Source: Posidonia oceanica (lineage: Eukaryota; Streptophyta; Magnoliopsida; Alismatales; Posidoniaceae). Taken from it: a DNA stretch of 64,000 bases. Shown in pieces: positions 11,738-22,308 of the stretch (within the stretch, counting starts at the first letter, position 1; every line of letters starts with the position of its first letter). Under the pieces are notes generated by a model that searched no databases, was not told the DNA's origin, and saw only the letters and a list, made by a program, of their open reading frames with translations. The stretch is taken from assembly GCA_037176725.1 (NCBI GenBank), contig JAZBRS010000075.1:76138001-76202000 (forward strand). The letters are read 5' to 3'. Both the position numbers and the translations under genes were made by a program.

Positions 11738-12156
11738 CTAAGGGCGCCCAAGTAGAAAATTGAAGTTAGGCTCCAGGTCGACGACATAGAATTCCACATC
11801 AAATGTGACCAGGCCAATGATGAGAGGAATAATCAAAATCCCTAGAGCGTCATGGTGGGTGTTATCAAAAGCTGTCATTCCCTTTATAGCTGGAGTGATA
11901 TCCTCGGCTTTGATTCCGAGCTTTGTTGTTGTACGCAAGGGACAGACGTTAAGGCTTGACCCATTATCAACCAGTGGAGGGGAATGCGGAAGTTTTTGAA
12001 TTGTACCGTGACAAACAAGGGTTGGTTGTGATTAATCCCCACCGAAGGCAGCTCATCACTTGTGAAAGAGATGACCTGGGGCTCTGCAATCATCCCTACC
12101 ATGCTTTCCAAGGCTGCAGGTTCTATGGTTTGGGACACATGGCCAGCTTGGAACAC
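11738..12156 (-). pseudogene. Retropepsin (aspartic protease) of element D, degenerate
   Basis: The segment LFVTVQFKNFRIP (about 12000-12040) leads into the position of the catalytic motif, but the expected D-(T/N)-G-S triad is disrupted by a frameshift and substitutions. Downstream are RTTTKLGIKAEDITPAIKGM and the C-terminal hallmark FNFLLGRP (about 11738-11765). The flap-to-C-terminus length is normal for a retropepsin that cleaves Gag-Pol. The active site is lost. Confidence 0.75.
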
Positions 12157-13206
12157 GCGAAGAAAAGCCTCGCGGTGTTCAGCGGATGTGTGTATGAGGT
12201 CCCAAATGGAAATATCAGCTCTAACCTTCTTTAATTGGGAGGTGATGTTGGCCTTAAGCTGGCCCTTTTTGGTGGTAGGAGAAGGGGTTTTGGAGCAGGC
12301 TCTGATGTGGTGGGTGCAGGGGGTTGGCTTGATGGTGGAGGTACTACAGGTTCTAGACGGCTAGGCCTAATCACCGGTGTTGGAGGCTTGTAGACCCTCC
12401 TCGATAGCATCACTTCCGCACACATTTCTGTGGCGTAGCTGTAGGGTACGCGATAGGTGTCCCGGGTTAGGTTGATAACCACGGGAGCATGTGCTGCGAG
12501 CACAAGAGGGGTTGCAGGGGTGTTTGTTGGTTGAAGGGGAGATGGATGAGGTTGTTGGGAAGGCAAAGCGGGTGCAGGCTAAGGTCTACCTAGGAGGTGG
12601 ACAAGGGATCCTGACTGAGGCCTACCTACAAGGTGTACAGGGGCTTGAGCTTGAGGAAGCATGGTGGGCGGCGCGGAAGAGTGCTCCGGCCTAGCACGCG
12701 GTCGGATCATATGAACGCCCGACTCGAAGCCGGCGACAGCCGCAAGGTAAAGAGAGATTGGAAAGGGCTCAGAAATGTCATGAATGAGCTTAGAAGGGTT
12801 TACCACAGAGGTGGCAGGCTTAGAGGGGAAAAGAGAGTGGATTCCCGAGGTTCCCGGGCCTCTCGGATGGGAGTGCTCCAGCAGAAGCTGGCGGACGATG
12901 CTGGCAGGGGAAGATGCTGATGCTGATGCAGGGGGAGGTGCAGAAGTGGAAGCCTCGTACGTGTCGATCACAATCATTACCGATTCGATCAGATCCTGAA
13001 TAGCATTCCGCAGGGTGAAGCAACTATCCGTCGAATGCCCAGTATTTCGATGGAAGTTGCAAAAGAGATTCGCCTTATACCAATGCGGAAGTGGGTTTGG
13101 TAATGGGCGAATCTCCGGGAAGTTCAGGAGCGACGCTACCTTGGGGAGGATAGCCCTCAACGGTTCCGCCAGTGGGGCGAACTTACGCCGTTCTGAGAGA
13201 GGCTGT
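12157..13206 (-). pseudogene. C-terminal gag of element D
   Basis: The minus frame 13160-12579 contains LFCNFHRNTGHSTDSC (about 13020-13070), a C-x2-H-x4-H-x4-C zinc-knuckle-like motif typical of the nucleocapsid part of Tat gag, followed by a Pro/Ala/Ser-rich tail. A second frame at 12566-12231 continues with Pro/Thr-rich sequence towards protease. The gag is cut at 13206 by insertion of the B' LTR (likely target site gctgt at 13202-13206); its N-terminal half should lie on the far side of B', outside the window. Confidence 0.75.
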
Positions 13207-13365
13207 TGTAGATACCCCGTTTTGGCACTCCCTTCATGGTAGTGTAGTCTGTTGCATTAGGCCACCTCTAGAAGCTCTTTGCCCATCTCAAGTACTCTCA
13301 TCTAGCTTATTGACACTTGTCCCTGTGATTGAGAGGCCAGAATTAGCAAGTTTGCATTTGAGTGT

Positions 13366-13394
13366 GTTGGACGCTGTAAATAATGACGTCCAAC
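13366..13394. repeat. Palindromic module, half copy (B' LTR)
   Basis: Arms GTTGGACGC and GACGTCCAAC separated by 10 bases. This is a single hairpin of the four-arm module, in the U3 part of the LTR. Confidence 0.75.
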
Positions 13395-13567
13395 AACCTA
13401 GTTTTCAGTTTCCCCACACATGCCATATTTGGCTGAAATCAAATTTCGTACTTTGCCTCCACTAAGGGTCCTTTGACCAATCAAGGCCTTAATTGGCTTT
13501 AGTGACCATTAATCAGCCAATTATTGAGGAATATTCTTTGATCCTGGCATCTTTGCCTCGGAGGGTC

Positions 13568-13624
13568 GTTGGATGCTGGGTATTCCAGTGTCTAACGTTG
13601 GACGCTGTAACGGTCAGCATTCAA
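13568..13624. repeat. Palindromic module (B' LTR, 64 bp before TATA)
   Basis: Four arms: GTTGGATGC, GTGTCTAAC, GTTGGACGC and GCATTCAAC, the two inner arms sharing an AACGTT centre. The last arm ends 64 bp before the TATA box. Confidence 0.8.
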
Positions 13625-13688
13625 CACGTCTGAAACAGGAAAGTTACTGACTTGCCCTTTATGCCCTTTTTTGTTCTTCCCTTGCTTG

Positions 13689-13697
13689 TATAAAAAG
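13689..13697 (+). promoter_or_regulatory. TATA box of B' LTR
   Basis: TATAAAAAG at a position matching the TATA boxes at 17756 and 42416 in the B LTRs; the downstream gggtacccccac is also conserved between copies. Confidence 0.8.
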
Positions 13698-14040
13698 CAG
13701 GGGTACCCCCACTGGGATGGGGGACGAATCTAGGAGAGATTTAGAAGGGATTTTTAAGAGAGAAACACAATTTGGAGAAGAATTAGTGAGAGCAAGTAGA
13801 AAGGTTTTTGAGCTAGAATTTCGAGAGAAGTTATGTGGAGAAAGAGTTTTTGAGAGAGCTTGAGTCCTCCTCTGTCATCAGTGACATCACATAGACACTA
13901 CTTGCATTCTGTGCATAGATAAAAAGGGGGCTCTCTTTAGTTTTCCTTTTCCTTTCATATCATATGTTTAAGTTCATAATATAGCAAAGCATTTCATTTC
14001 ATATATTGTTGTAGCTAGGCATAGTCATACTTAGTTGCAA

Positions 14041-14063
14041 CCGGGGGGATAAAACCCCTCGGG
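14041..14063 (+). promoter_or_regulatory. Conserved LTR hairpin (B')
   Basis: CCGGGGGG and CCCCTCGGG flank a short A-rich loop. The same stem recurs at 18128-18149, 42788-42810 and inverted at 48902-48922. It lies after the transcription start, where R/U5 signals would be. A role in 3' end formation or RNA packaging is only inference. Confidence 0.55.
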
Positions 14064-14415
14064 TAAGTACTCCTCCTTTCGTTTTATGTTAATTTTCAAT
14101 TTGTTTTGAATCATATACTACACTTTATTAATCCACTTCTTTAAAATCTGTTTTGCAAGGAAAAGTAGAAAAAGAAAAAACTCACCAAGTACGGGCACCC
14201 TTGGGCAACGCTGGCGGTGTCCCAAGGTAGCTGAACCCGCAACCATATCACATCTCCCCAAGGCGTCTCGAGGGCCAGCAAAAGCAAACCGAGACTAGTG
14301 ATCACACCAATTTCGTCACCTGTGGAGTGACAGAGTTGGATACAAAAAGGGGCGACGAGGAAGCACAAATAGACACAACAAGCTTCTCCTAACCAAAAAC
14401 CCCATATCCACAGAT

Positions 14416-14433
14416 TGGCGATCACGGTGGGAC
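14416..14433 (+). other. Primer binding site of B'
   Basis: TGGCGATCACGGTGGGAC, three bases after the LTR end. It starts with TGG as required for pairing with a tRNA CCA end. The same site in B (18597-18614) carries two G-to-A changes. Confidence 0.75.
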
Positions 14434-14643
14434 GGCTAAAAGTGCCCCCATGCTAGGTGAGTGTTCTCTTCTTCTTCTTTCTTTTCCTTTGCAATCTTTC
14501 TTTTACTTTTGTGGATTTTTTTCGAGGTCGTGGCGAAATTCCTCGTAGTGTTTTGAGGCACCACGACCCTCTTAGTATTTGTTCTTTAATTATGCACTAA
14601 AAAGCATGCTTCTATCTCTTATTTAAATAAGTCTGGTTTGTCA

Positions 14644-14708
14644 GTGCATTGAAAGCTGTGCTGGGCAGCGTCCAACATAGGACGCAGTCTATTCCAGCAT
14701 CTTACGCC
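14644..14708. repeat. Palindromic module (B' leader)
   Basis: Inner arms GCGTCCAAC and TAGGACGC, right outer arm GCATCTTACGCC; the left outer arm is degenerate. Confidence 0.7.
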
Positions 14709-14876
14709 TCTGGCCAGTTTTCTATTTTTTCTTGCAATTTCTTCTGTTAGATTTTTATATGTTGAAAAATGTATGCAACCACCCCTTTCTTTTGTTTTGA
14801 TTCTTAGGAATAAAGGGGTGTTTGAGTAAAAAAAATCTCTTGTTTTAGTTTTTTTAAAAAAATATCTCCTATTTGT

Positions 14877-14938
14877 GTGTTGGACGCTAATCATCATTGC
14901 GTCTTACATAAAACGCCAACTGCTGTTGCGTCTTACAC
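14877..14938. repeat. Palindromic module (B' leader)
   Basis: Arms GTTGGACGC, GCGTCTTAC, an AAAACGCC-type third arm and GCGTCTTACAC. Confidence 0.75.
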
Positions 14939-15650
14939 ATCTGGACAAGATTCATTCTGTTTTTAAAATCTTTCTTTGTTTTCTTTTTATAACTGACCCA
15001 AGGAACGAGGTGTGAGGTGATTGGCTTTGCCGTAGGGACCGGAGCCTTAATACTTGGGTGCTTTTCAAAAATCCAAATAAAAATCGAGTTTTTCGTGTGA
15101 CTTGTATGGACCTTGATTGGGAACTAATTTGATTGTGTCTCTTCTTGGATTACACAAAATAACCACTTAAATCCTGAGCACCTCTGTTGCAAAGGGCTTA
15201 AGAGAGGTGTTTGTGTTGTCACTTGCTTTCACAAGGGGCACTCTTCTTTCCCTTGCTATGTGTGAAAGTAAGTTAGAATCCTAAGTCTAGATTTATATTC
15301 CTTCCCCCCCTTTCGGTGGTTTGTTTATCTTGATTGTTATTGTGTTAATACGTGAGAGACCCGATCAATTCTGAGTACACTGGGCTCTACCTCTACGGGG
15401 TAGGGACCTAAGTGTGCTCAGGCTCCCCAAAGATTCTCAGGAGTTGAGATAGGGGCAGTACCAAAGAAGAGAAATATTTTGTCTTGTTTGTGAGGATCCA
15501 TAGACAACCCACGAAGGCAAGCCATACCCAAGCCTTAAGGAACCTTGAGAGTCATGTAGGTTTAAAACACTAATAACAAAGCGAAATCCAAAAATCAAAA
15601 CTTTTAATCGCTGTTTGAAAGTGTTTCTATGTAGCTCTCTGTTACAGGGT

Positions 15651-15710
15651 GTTGGACGCTATAACTATCTGTGTCCTACGTTGGACGCAGCTAGAGAGCA
15701 TGCCCAACAC
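15651..15710. repeat. Palindromic module (B' leader)
   Basis: Arms GTTGGACGC, GTGTCCTAC, GTTGGACGC and CATGCCCAACAC, about 60 bp in total. Confidence 0.8.
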
Positions 15711-16170
15711 ATTGTCTATTTATTCCTTTTATTGCTTGATTATTTGGTGGAATTATTGGATGTTGCAGGATGAATGTTTGAACAGGGGTTATAAACAAGT
15801 CATCTAAACTTTATCTTGAGTCCTTTTCTTTTTTTTAGATACTTGTAGTAGGCTATAAGTCTTGTAGCTTTTCTTTCTTTTGTCTATCAAAGTGTAAGAG
15901 TTGTAATAATTTTCCCTTTACTAGCAAAAAAAAAGAATGAGAACAATCAGAAAAGAAAAAAAAGGAAAAAAGAAGCAAAAGAAAAAAAAATCAGAAAGAA
16001 AAAAAAAGAGAAAAAAAAATCAAAAAAAAAAAGAAAAAAAGAAAAAAAGAAAAAGAGAAAGTCTTTGTATGGTCCTGTGATCCTCATGAGCACAGGGATT
16101 TTGTTCATTAAGAAATATCTCTCAAAGGAACAATTGGTGGCACAAAGATCAGTTCAGCAAACAACTTGAA

Positions 16171-16232
16171 GTATTGGACGTTGCAACTCAGACCGTCCAA
16201 CATTGGACGCTATCATTGTCAGCGTCCTACAT
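16171..16232. repeat. Palindromic module (B' leader)
   Basis: Arms TATTGGACG, CCGTCCAAC, ATTGGACGC and GCGTCCTAC. Confidence 0.75.
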
Positions 16233-16390
16233 TGCCATTTTACTACAGAGCCAACCGGCGTATTAATTGCTTGCCATTTGCCAAGATTGAACCTAAAAAT
16301 ACAAGGAGGGTGTTCCAAGGAGTTGTGGTAGTCATTTCTGCATAGTCAAGCATTGATTGCATTGGTTAAACCAACCAACAGTAGACAGGG

Positions 16391-16452
16391 GTGTTGGACG
16401 CTATCTGTGCTTGCGTCATACATTGGACGCTGCTTGAATCTGTGTCCTACAC
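16391..16452. repeat. Palindromic module (B' leader, just before gag)
   Basis: Arms GTTGGACGC, GCGTCATAC, ATTGGACGC and GTGTCCTACAC. It ends 46 bp before the gag ATG at 16498, matching the position of the B module at 20064-20120. Confidence 0.8.
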
Positions 16453-16497
16453 TTACTATAACTGAACTTAAGCAGAAGCGAAGAAAAGCTGAGCCAA

Positions 16498-17170
16498 ATG
16501 TCTGAATCCAAAAGCAGCTACTCAGATACAGATAGCATGCCTGAGGGGGAACCCATTATGAGGTTATTCGATCCAACCACTGGAGAAGAACTGGATCCCG
16601 ACTCGGCCCAATATCAAGTATTGTGTCACTTCCTTTACAATGACAACAATCATCCCGGTTCATCAAATCAAGAGGATCTCAATCAAGGTCAACACCTCCC
16701 TGGTAAAAGACTACGAAGGTCTGTTGCGGGCCACGTCCCTGAAAATTTGTGCCGAAGACAACACGGAATTGCGCCGTCGGACACCCAACACCAGGGGTAG
16801 GAAAATGACTCACTAAGAGGATTCCGAGAAAGGTCAAATCCTTTATTCATTGAGCAGCCATAGCAGTAGCCACATGGCAAAGGAGCCGATCTATTATTCT
16901 CCAACCAACCAGAGCAGAGTTACCAAGTTCCTCTTCAGCCGGGTATGAATATACAAGGTGACAATCGACAACCGCATGCCAATCAAGTATCAAATGCTCA
17001 AACTCATGGCGGGCCCAACAATTTAGCAGAAATGAGGAAGGTCTTAAATTCCTTAGGGGTTCAGACACAAGCTCCCCCAACTTTTGACATGGGCAAATTC
17101 CCACCATTTCAGCTTCCTCCTGGCTTCAAGTATTCAAAGACACCAAAGTTTGATGGGATCACCAACCCAC
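16498..17170 (+). pseudogene. gag of B', N-terminal part (interrupted by element B)
   Basis: The frame starts MSESKSSYSDTDSM and contains GEELDPDSAQYQVL, then FPPFQLPPGFKYSKTPKFDG, closely matching B gag. Stops include TAG at 16798 and two TAGs near 16861-16870 (PQQQP-type context, CAG to TAG). At 17170 the coding sequence is broken after ACC AAC CCA C by insertion of B; it resumes at 43260, the duplicated CCCAC accounting for 43255-43259. Gag forms the virus-like particle of the retrotransposon. Confidence 0.93.
17166..17170 (+). repeat. Target site duplication of B, left copy
   Basis: CCCAC immediately before the LTR start at 17171, identical to 43255-43259 after the 3' LTR. Five bases is the normal duplication for Ty3/gypsy integrase. 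Confidence 0.95.
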
Positions 17171-17406
17171 TGTAGATACCCCGTTTTGGCACTCCCTTCA
17201 TGTTAGGATAGTCCCTTGCATTAGATCGCTCTTAGAGGCCCTCCATCCATTTCTGAATCTCGCTTGAGCTAAATGTCCCTCTCAAGTTCAAAATGCTATA
17301 CCTTTTAAGCCCCAAATGTTGGCAACTTGAGTTTTCTTCACGTCTTGACCAAATTTGAAAGGCAAACTAATTAAGGATGTTATCCGCTGAATTGCCCGCG
17401 TACAAC

Positions 17407-17465
17407 GTTGGCCGCTGGTTTTCCAGCGGCTAACGTTGGCCACTGGCTTTGCAGCATCCAACGTG
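17407..17465. repeat. Palindromic module (B 5' LTR)
   Basis: Arms GTTGGCCGC, GCGGCTAAC, GTTGGCCAC and GCATCCAAC. Here the variable core is GGC/AGC rather than GGA. Confidence 0.8.
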
Positions 17466-17635
17466 ACAACCCAGTCAGCCAAAGCTTTCCATATTTGGCC
17501 TAATCCAAAAATTGTGTTTTTGCCATCTTTAGAACCTGTTGACCGGTCAAAGCCATCAAAGCCGAGTTTAATCGCACTTAAGGACTCCTTAATTGGAGAA
17601 TCTTCTCTAATCCTAATAGTTATGCCTCAGAGGTC

Positions 17636-17691
17636 GTTATACGCGAGTTCTCTCGCTTATAACGTTATACGCTTGTTTTCCAGCGTATAAC
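17636..17691. repeat. Palindromic module (B 5' LTR, 64 bp before TATA)
   Basis: Arms GTTATACGC, GCTTATAAC, GTTATACGC and GCGTATAAC; the core is ATA/TAT throughout, so opposite arms changed together. Confidence 0.85.
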
Positions 17692-17755
17692 ACTTCTGAA
17701 ACAGGAAACTCTGCTGACTTGGCATTCGTGTCCATTTTTGTTCCTCCCTTGCTTC

Positions 17756-17763
17756 TATAAAAG
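17756..17763 (+). promoter_or_regulatory. TATA box of B 5' LTR
   Basis: TATAAAAG, 64 bp after a palindromic module; conserved at 42416 and, inverted, at 49284. Confidence 0.85.
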
Positions 17764-18127
17764 CATGGGTACCCCCACAGTGTTCGAGGCCGGATTTTGG
17801 AGAGTGGAAAAGAGCTAAGAAGCTTTTGGAATTCACATACTCTTGAGATTAAAAATCTTAGAGAAGTGAGCTCCTCAAGAACTTAGAGCGAAAAGAGAAG
17901 TTTTTTTTGAAAGAAAAGAGTCTGAGAGCTAGCTGAAGGATCCTTTCGTCGCTGTTGGCTTCATGCTAACACGGTTTGCACCTTGTGCATAGACAAAGGG
18001 AACTCTGTTTCATACATTTCTTCCTTTATTTCTGTCATTATTTGTTTAATTCCATAGCATAGTCAAGCATTTTTTTTATTCCAAGATCATGTACTGTTAA
18101 CTAGGCATACATTTCTTTCATTTGCAA

Positions 18128-18149
18128 CCGGGGGATCAAACCCCTCGGG
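18128..18149 (+). promoter_or_regulatory. Conserved LTR hairpin (B 5' LTR)
   Basis: CCGGGGG, loop atcaaa, CCCCTCGGG, followed by a GT-rich junction. Identical in layout to the other B-type LTRs. Confidence 0.55.
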
Positions 18150-18596
18150 TACGTATTTCACCACGTTTCCTTTGCTTTCTTTTTTACTAATTTTGGATAG
18201 ATTGCTACACATATTAATCCACTTCTATATTGTCTTGCTTTTGCTTTGCTAACGTTTGTCATACAAGGAGGAAGAAGGACGAAAGAACTTACCAAGCACG
18301 GGCACCCTTGGGCAATGCTGGCGTTGTCCCAAGGTAGTTGAACCTGCAACCACATTACATCTCCCCAAAGGTGTCTCGAGGGCCGGCAAAAGCGAACCGA
18401 GAGTGGCGATCACACCGATTCCATCACACGTGGAGTGACGGAGTCGGATACAAAGAAGGGGAACCTCGAGGAAGAGAAGATAGGGCGAGCAAAAGAGGGA
18501 GCCAAAAGAGGCATTCTTCGTCCCTAGGAACCATCCATCTCGCCATCACTTTCATCACTATCTTCTCCTCCCTCACAAAACCCCATATCCACAGTC

Positions 18597-18614
18597 TAGC
18601 AATCACGGTGGGAC
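18597..18614 (+). other. Primer binding site of B
   Basis: TAGCAATCACGGTGGGAC, aligned with TGGCGATCACGGTGGGAC of B'. The two G-to-A differences fall in the part that would pair with the tRNA CCA end, so this copy would prime poorly. Confidence 0.7.
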
Positions 18615-18885
18615 GGCTAAAAGTGCCCCCATGCAAGGTAAGTAATCCTTTCTTTCTTCTTCCTCCTTCACTATGAACATTCTTAGTTTAATTTTAGTTT
18701 CTTACTTTTTTGTATGATTTAGAAAAGCGACGAAATTCCTCGTAGTGTCTTGAGGCGTCGTGACTTTCTTTTCACTTGTTTTCCTCGTGTCATTAACTGA
18801 AATCACCTCCCCCTTCTCTCTGGATTCTCGGGCATGGGGGTGATCTGTAAAAATAACTATTTTTCTAAAAAAATACTGTCAATAC

Positions 18886-18913
18886 GTTATACGCGTGAGC
18901 TGGCGCATCCAAC
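18886..18913. repeat. Palindromic module, partial (B leader)
   Basis: Arms GTTATACGC and GCGCATCCAAC only. Confidence 0.65.
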
Positions 18914-19628
18914 GACTACTGGACAGGAACCCTTCTGTTTTACAATTTCTTTTAATTTTCTTTGTTATAACTGGTCCAAAGAACTGAGGTGTGAGGTGAT
19001 CGGCTTTGCCATAGGGACCGGAACTTCAGTTTCTGTGGGTGCTTTGCAAAAAATAAAAATAAAAAAAAATCACATCTTTCTTTTTATGACTTGCCTGGCC
19101 CTCATTGGGAACTAAATTACTTGTGTCATTTCTTGGGTTATATAAGTAACCATCTAGGTCCCACGCGCCTCTGTTGCAAGGGGCTTAGAAAAGGTACTTG
19201 TATTGTCATTGTCTTTTGCTAGGGGCCCTCCCTCTTCATTGGCCTTTTAGTGAAAGATAATTAGAACCTCAAGCCTTGACTTGTATTCCTCCCTCCCCCT
19301 TTTGGTGGTTTGTTTATTTCTTCTGTGAATACATACGTGAGTGACCCGATCAATCCCGAGTACGCTGGACTCTACCTCTACGAGGTAGGGACCTAAATAT
19401 ATTCAGGCTCCCCCTAGCATCCTTAGGAGTTGAGGTAGGGGGTAGTACCAATCATATTCACCCATCCTGTGAGGAGCCTTAGAAAATCCAAAAAAAAGCC
19501 ATACCTAAGCCTTAAGGGACCTAGAGAGCTACAACAGGTTTAAAACACTAATCTCAAAGCGAAAACCAAAATTAAAATCTTAAATCGCTGTTTGAAAAGT
19601 GTTTCTGTGCAGTTCTCTGAAACAGGGC

Positions 19629-19684
19629 GTTAGCCGCGTCAATCACTGCGTATAACGTTGTACGCAGCAGATTAAGCGTCTAAC
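19629..19684. repeat. Palindromic module (B leader)
   Basis: Arms GTTAGCCGC, GCGTATAAC, GTTGTACGC and GCGTCTAAC: four different three-base cores in one module, with fixed arm ends. Confidence 0.85.
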
Positions 19685-20063
19685 GCATTCTCTGTGTGGC
19701 TATATATCTTTAGCTCCTTTGTGTGATTTGTTTGGCAGGGAAAGACTTTGAAAAACCCAAAACAGTGACAGTATCAGTAAGGGGAAACTCTGTTTATTTT
19801 TACACTTTTTTTAGGAACTTGTATTAAAATTCTTGTAATTTCCCTTTCCTCGCACTTGTAATCCTTCAAAAAAAAAAAAAAACAAAAAAAAAGGGAAAAG
19901 AAGAAAAGCAAAAAAAAGGAAAAAGTAGAAAAAGAAAAAAGAGGGAAAGAAAAAAAAATCATCAAAAAAAAAGGAAAAGCAAAAATCAAAAAAAAAAGAG
20001 AGAGTGAAAGGCTAAAAAGAAAGAAAAGAAGACAGGAAGAGTTGGAGGGATATAACTGGGGAC

Positions 20064-20120
20064 GTTGAACGCCTGAAATCTCGCGTCCAACGTTATACAC
20101 CTTAAACTGAGGCGTATTAC
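20064..20120. repeat. Palindromic module (B leader, just before gag)
   Basis: Arms GTTGAACGC, GCGTCCAAC, GTTATACAC and GCGTATTAC. It ends 35 bp before the gag ATG. Confidence 0.8.
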
Positions 20121-20154
20121 GCCCTGAAGCCAATTCTCATCAAAAGCTGCAGTA

Positions 20155-22308
20155 ATGATGAACCAAATACATGAAGCTGATCAGCCAGAAAGAGAGAGGT
20201 CAGACTCTGCAAGTACCTCGGGAGAGGAGCCTACAATCTACCATCCAATCACCGGAGAAGTCTTAGATCCGGATTCAATTCAGTACAAAGCCATGTACCA
20301 GTTCTTAAACGAAGAGACATCAGCCCAAACGAGGCCATGTCTAAACAACCTCCAGCAGCCACCCCACCACGGTGAAGGACAACAAAGCCCAGATGCGGAC
20401 CATCCCCCTGAAGATCTATACTAGGGACTAAATGGCAACCCACCGCCGGATACAAACCACCTAGTACAGGGCACAGCGCTCAACGGAGCATATAACTCAA
20501 GGGCCAACCCCTTGATTCAGGAACATAATTACATGCCACATAGTGAGTACAAAGAAGGAGTCTATCTGAGACATCCCCGACCACCTCCGGCAGACAATCA
20601 GCCTCAGCCGGATCATCATTATCACCAGGCATCTCCCCCACGATACGAGCAAGTCGCGCCTCAGCATTTCTGCAACAGCTACCTCTATCAGCAGCAGAAC
20701 CATCCGTCCTTCAATTCACATGTCCCGACCCCATCAGTCGGGATAACAAATTTGGATGAGATGAGGAAAATGCTCAATGCATTAGGAGTGCATACCCAGG
20801 CTCCGGCAAACTTTGACATGAGCCGGTTCCCCCCATTTAGATTACCTCCAGGTTTCAAGTACCCGAAGACTCCCAAGTTTAATGGAACCACCAACCCACT
20901 CAGTCACCTAGTGCGGTTCCAAATGGAGTCGGCCCCCTATTTCCATGATTTGGGGCTTGTGGTACACCTGTTCTTCTACTCACTCGAAGGAGAGCCAATG
21001 GATTGGTTTCTCACTCTCTCCAAGAAAGACCTTAGTAGCTTTGATAAAATCAGAGAGCGCTTCCTTACAAAGTACCAGCACAAGAGAGATCCAAAGCCAA
21101 CCTTCCATGACCTAAGCAAGGAGGCCATGAAGCAAGGCGAAAGCTGGGTAACATTCGCCAACAGATGGCGGGAAATGGTAGCCAGATCAGGACTGACCAT
21201 TCCAGAGAGACAGGTGGTCCAAACCCTCATTGCAAACACAACTAGACCAATGAAGAAGGGGCTAGTGAATGCTTACTGCCCCAATGTTACGGCTTTATAT
21301 GAAGTGGCGGCCTCCGTTAAAGAAAACTTGCATGAATTCATGGAGGAGCCAAAGAAAAGTCGGAAAGCACAAGTAATAGAGGGAGTGACCGGGGTCGTCA
21401 ACAAGATAAGCTCCGCCCCCAGGCCATTTGATCAAAGGGCTATACTGGCTTCACAGCAGCCGACATGGAACCACCCTCCTCCTCAATAGCAAGCCTGGAG
21501 CCACCGTCAGCAGCAAGCCTGGAGCCACCCTCCTCGTCAGCAACAGCAAACATGGAGCCGCCCTCCTCAACAGTAGCCAGCATGGAATAATCCTCCTCCT
21601 CAGCAACAGATCCGTCCAATGTGGAACACTCCCCGGCCGCAATGGACCAGGGGCAATCAAAACAGCCAAGCCAACAACCAAAATCCCCCCAACAACACTG
21701 GGAATGGGAGCGGTTATCATAATGTTCCCCCTCCAGTGCCACGCAGAAAAGGAAAAAGAGACCATTACCCTCCTCTACCAGTCACGTTGGTCGACATGTT
21801 CATAGAACTGGAGGAAGCAAAAGCGCTCGAATTCCCGCCAGTCAGGCCTGAATTGCCAAATTGTGACCGGAACAAATACTGCCCGTTCTATAGAATGCAT
21901 GGTCACAACATTAATGACTGCTAGACTTTCCAGGACATAGTCTATGACATGGAGGAGGCAGACGTGCTTGAATGGGATGTCCTGGTCAAAAGAGCCAAAC
22001 AAAGAAAGCAAGTAGGGACATCCCAGCATGTCTACAGCGACCCTCTCCCCAAGCATCAAGTCATGGCATTCCAGGATGAGCAGTTCCCTAATCCATCAAA
22101 GGACTGGGACAGCCATGTTGAACTAGAAGAGGACTGGGATAATCAAGCTGAACAATGGGAGACAATCTCAGATGATGACTGGGACAATGAGGCAGATGAA
22201 GGATTAACAGTAAAGGAGCTCCTCGGTCAGTTCAACCTCACCGTAGTAGTGGAGGAACTACAAGAAGACACAGAGGAAGAAAGCCAGGCTCAAAAAGCCA
22301 ATCAGTAA
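20155..22308 (+). pseudogene. gag of element B
   Basis: The frame opens MMNQIHEADQPERERS. The N-terminal third is Gln/Pro/His-rich. The conserved core runs from FPPFRLPPGFKYPKTPKF (about 20827) through MDWFLTLSKKDLSSF, FLTKYQHKRDPKPTFHDL and ESWVTFANRWREMVARSGL (about 21200), the retrotransposon gag domain. A QAWSHPP-type repeat follows at 21440-21600. YCPFYRMHGHNINDC (21877-21921) is a zinc-knuckle-like motif. The tail is acidic. One frame is kept over about 2.1 kb but broken by TAG at 20422, 21487, 21574 and 21922 and ended by TAA at 22306. The TAGs fit CAG or TGG changed by transition. The product would form particles and bind element RNA. B' gag is the nearest relative. Confidence 0.95.

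Larger units (their letters stand above)
13207..14412 (+). mobile_element. 5' LTR of element B', 1206 bp
   Basis: It begins TGTAGATACCCC and ends CCCCATATCCACA next to a primer binding site. It is homologous throughout to the B LTRs (1423 bp) but about 220 bp shorter. It contains two palindromic modules (13366-13394 and 13568-13624), a TATA box at 13689 and the conserved CCGGGG/CCCCTCGG hairpin at 14041-14063. Its interior continues to 17170 and, after the B insertion, from 43260. Confidence 0.93.
14434..16497 (+). other. Leader of B' between primer binding site and gag
   Basis: About 2 kb without protein coding. It has a splice-donor-like AG|GTGAGT at 14456, five palindromic modules, a block at 15345-15440 conserved with B leader 19335-19410 (a small CTACC-TCTACGGG-GTAG hairpin with flanks), and an extreme A-rich tract at 15925-16060 built of aaaag runs. 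The matching A-rich tract in B is at 19868-20010, so it belongs to the family. The leader ends 46 bp after the last module. Confidence 0.75.
17171..18593 (+). mobile_element. 5' LTR of element B, 1423 bp
   Basis: TGTAGATACCCC to CATATCCACA. It contains two modules (17407-17465, 17636-17691), a TATA box at 17756-17763 and the hairpin at 18128-18149. It ends directly before the primer binding site region. Same length as the 3' LTR despite small compensating indels such as the G-run at 18130. Confidence 0.97.
18615..20154 (+). other. Leader of B
   Basis: Non-coding. It has a consensus splice donor AAG|GTAAGT at 18635-18643, three modules (18886, 19629, 20064), a block conserved with B' around 19335-19410 and an A-rich tract at 19868-20010. 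A TTTGGCAG acceptor-like site at about 19732-19739 and CTGCAG at 20144-20149 are candidate ends of a leader intron. Confidence 0.7.
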
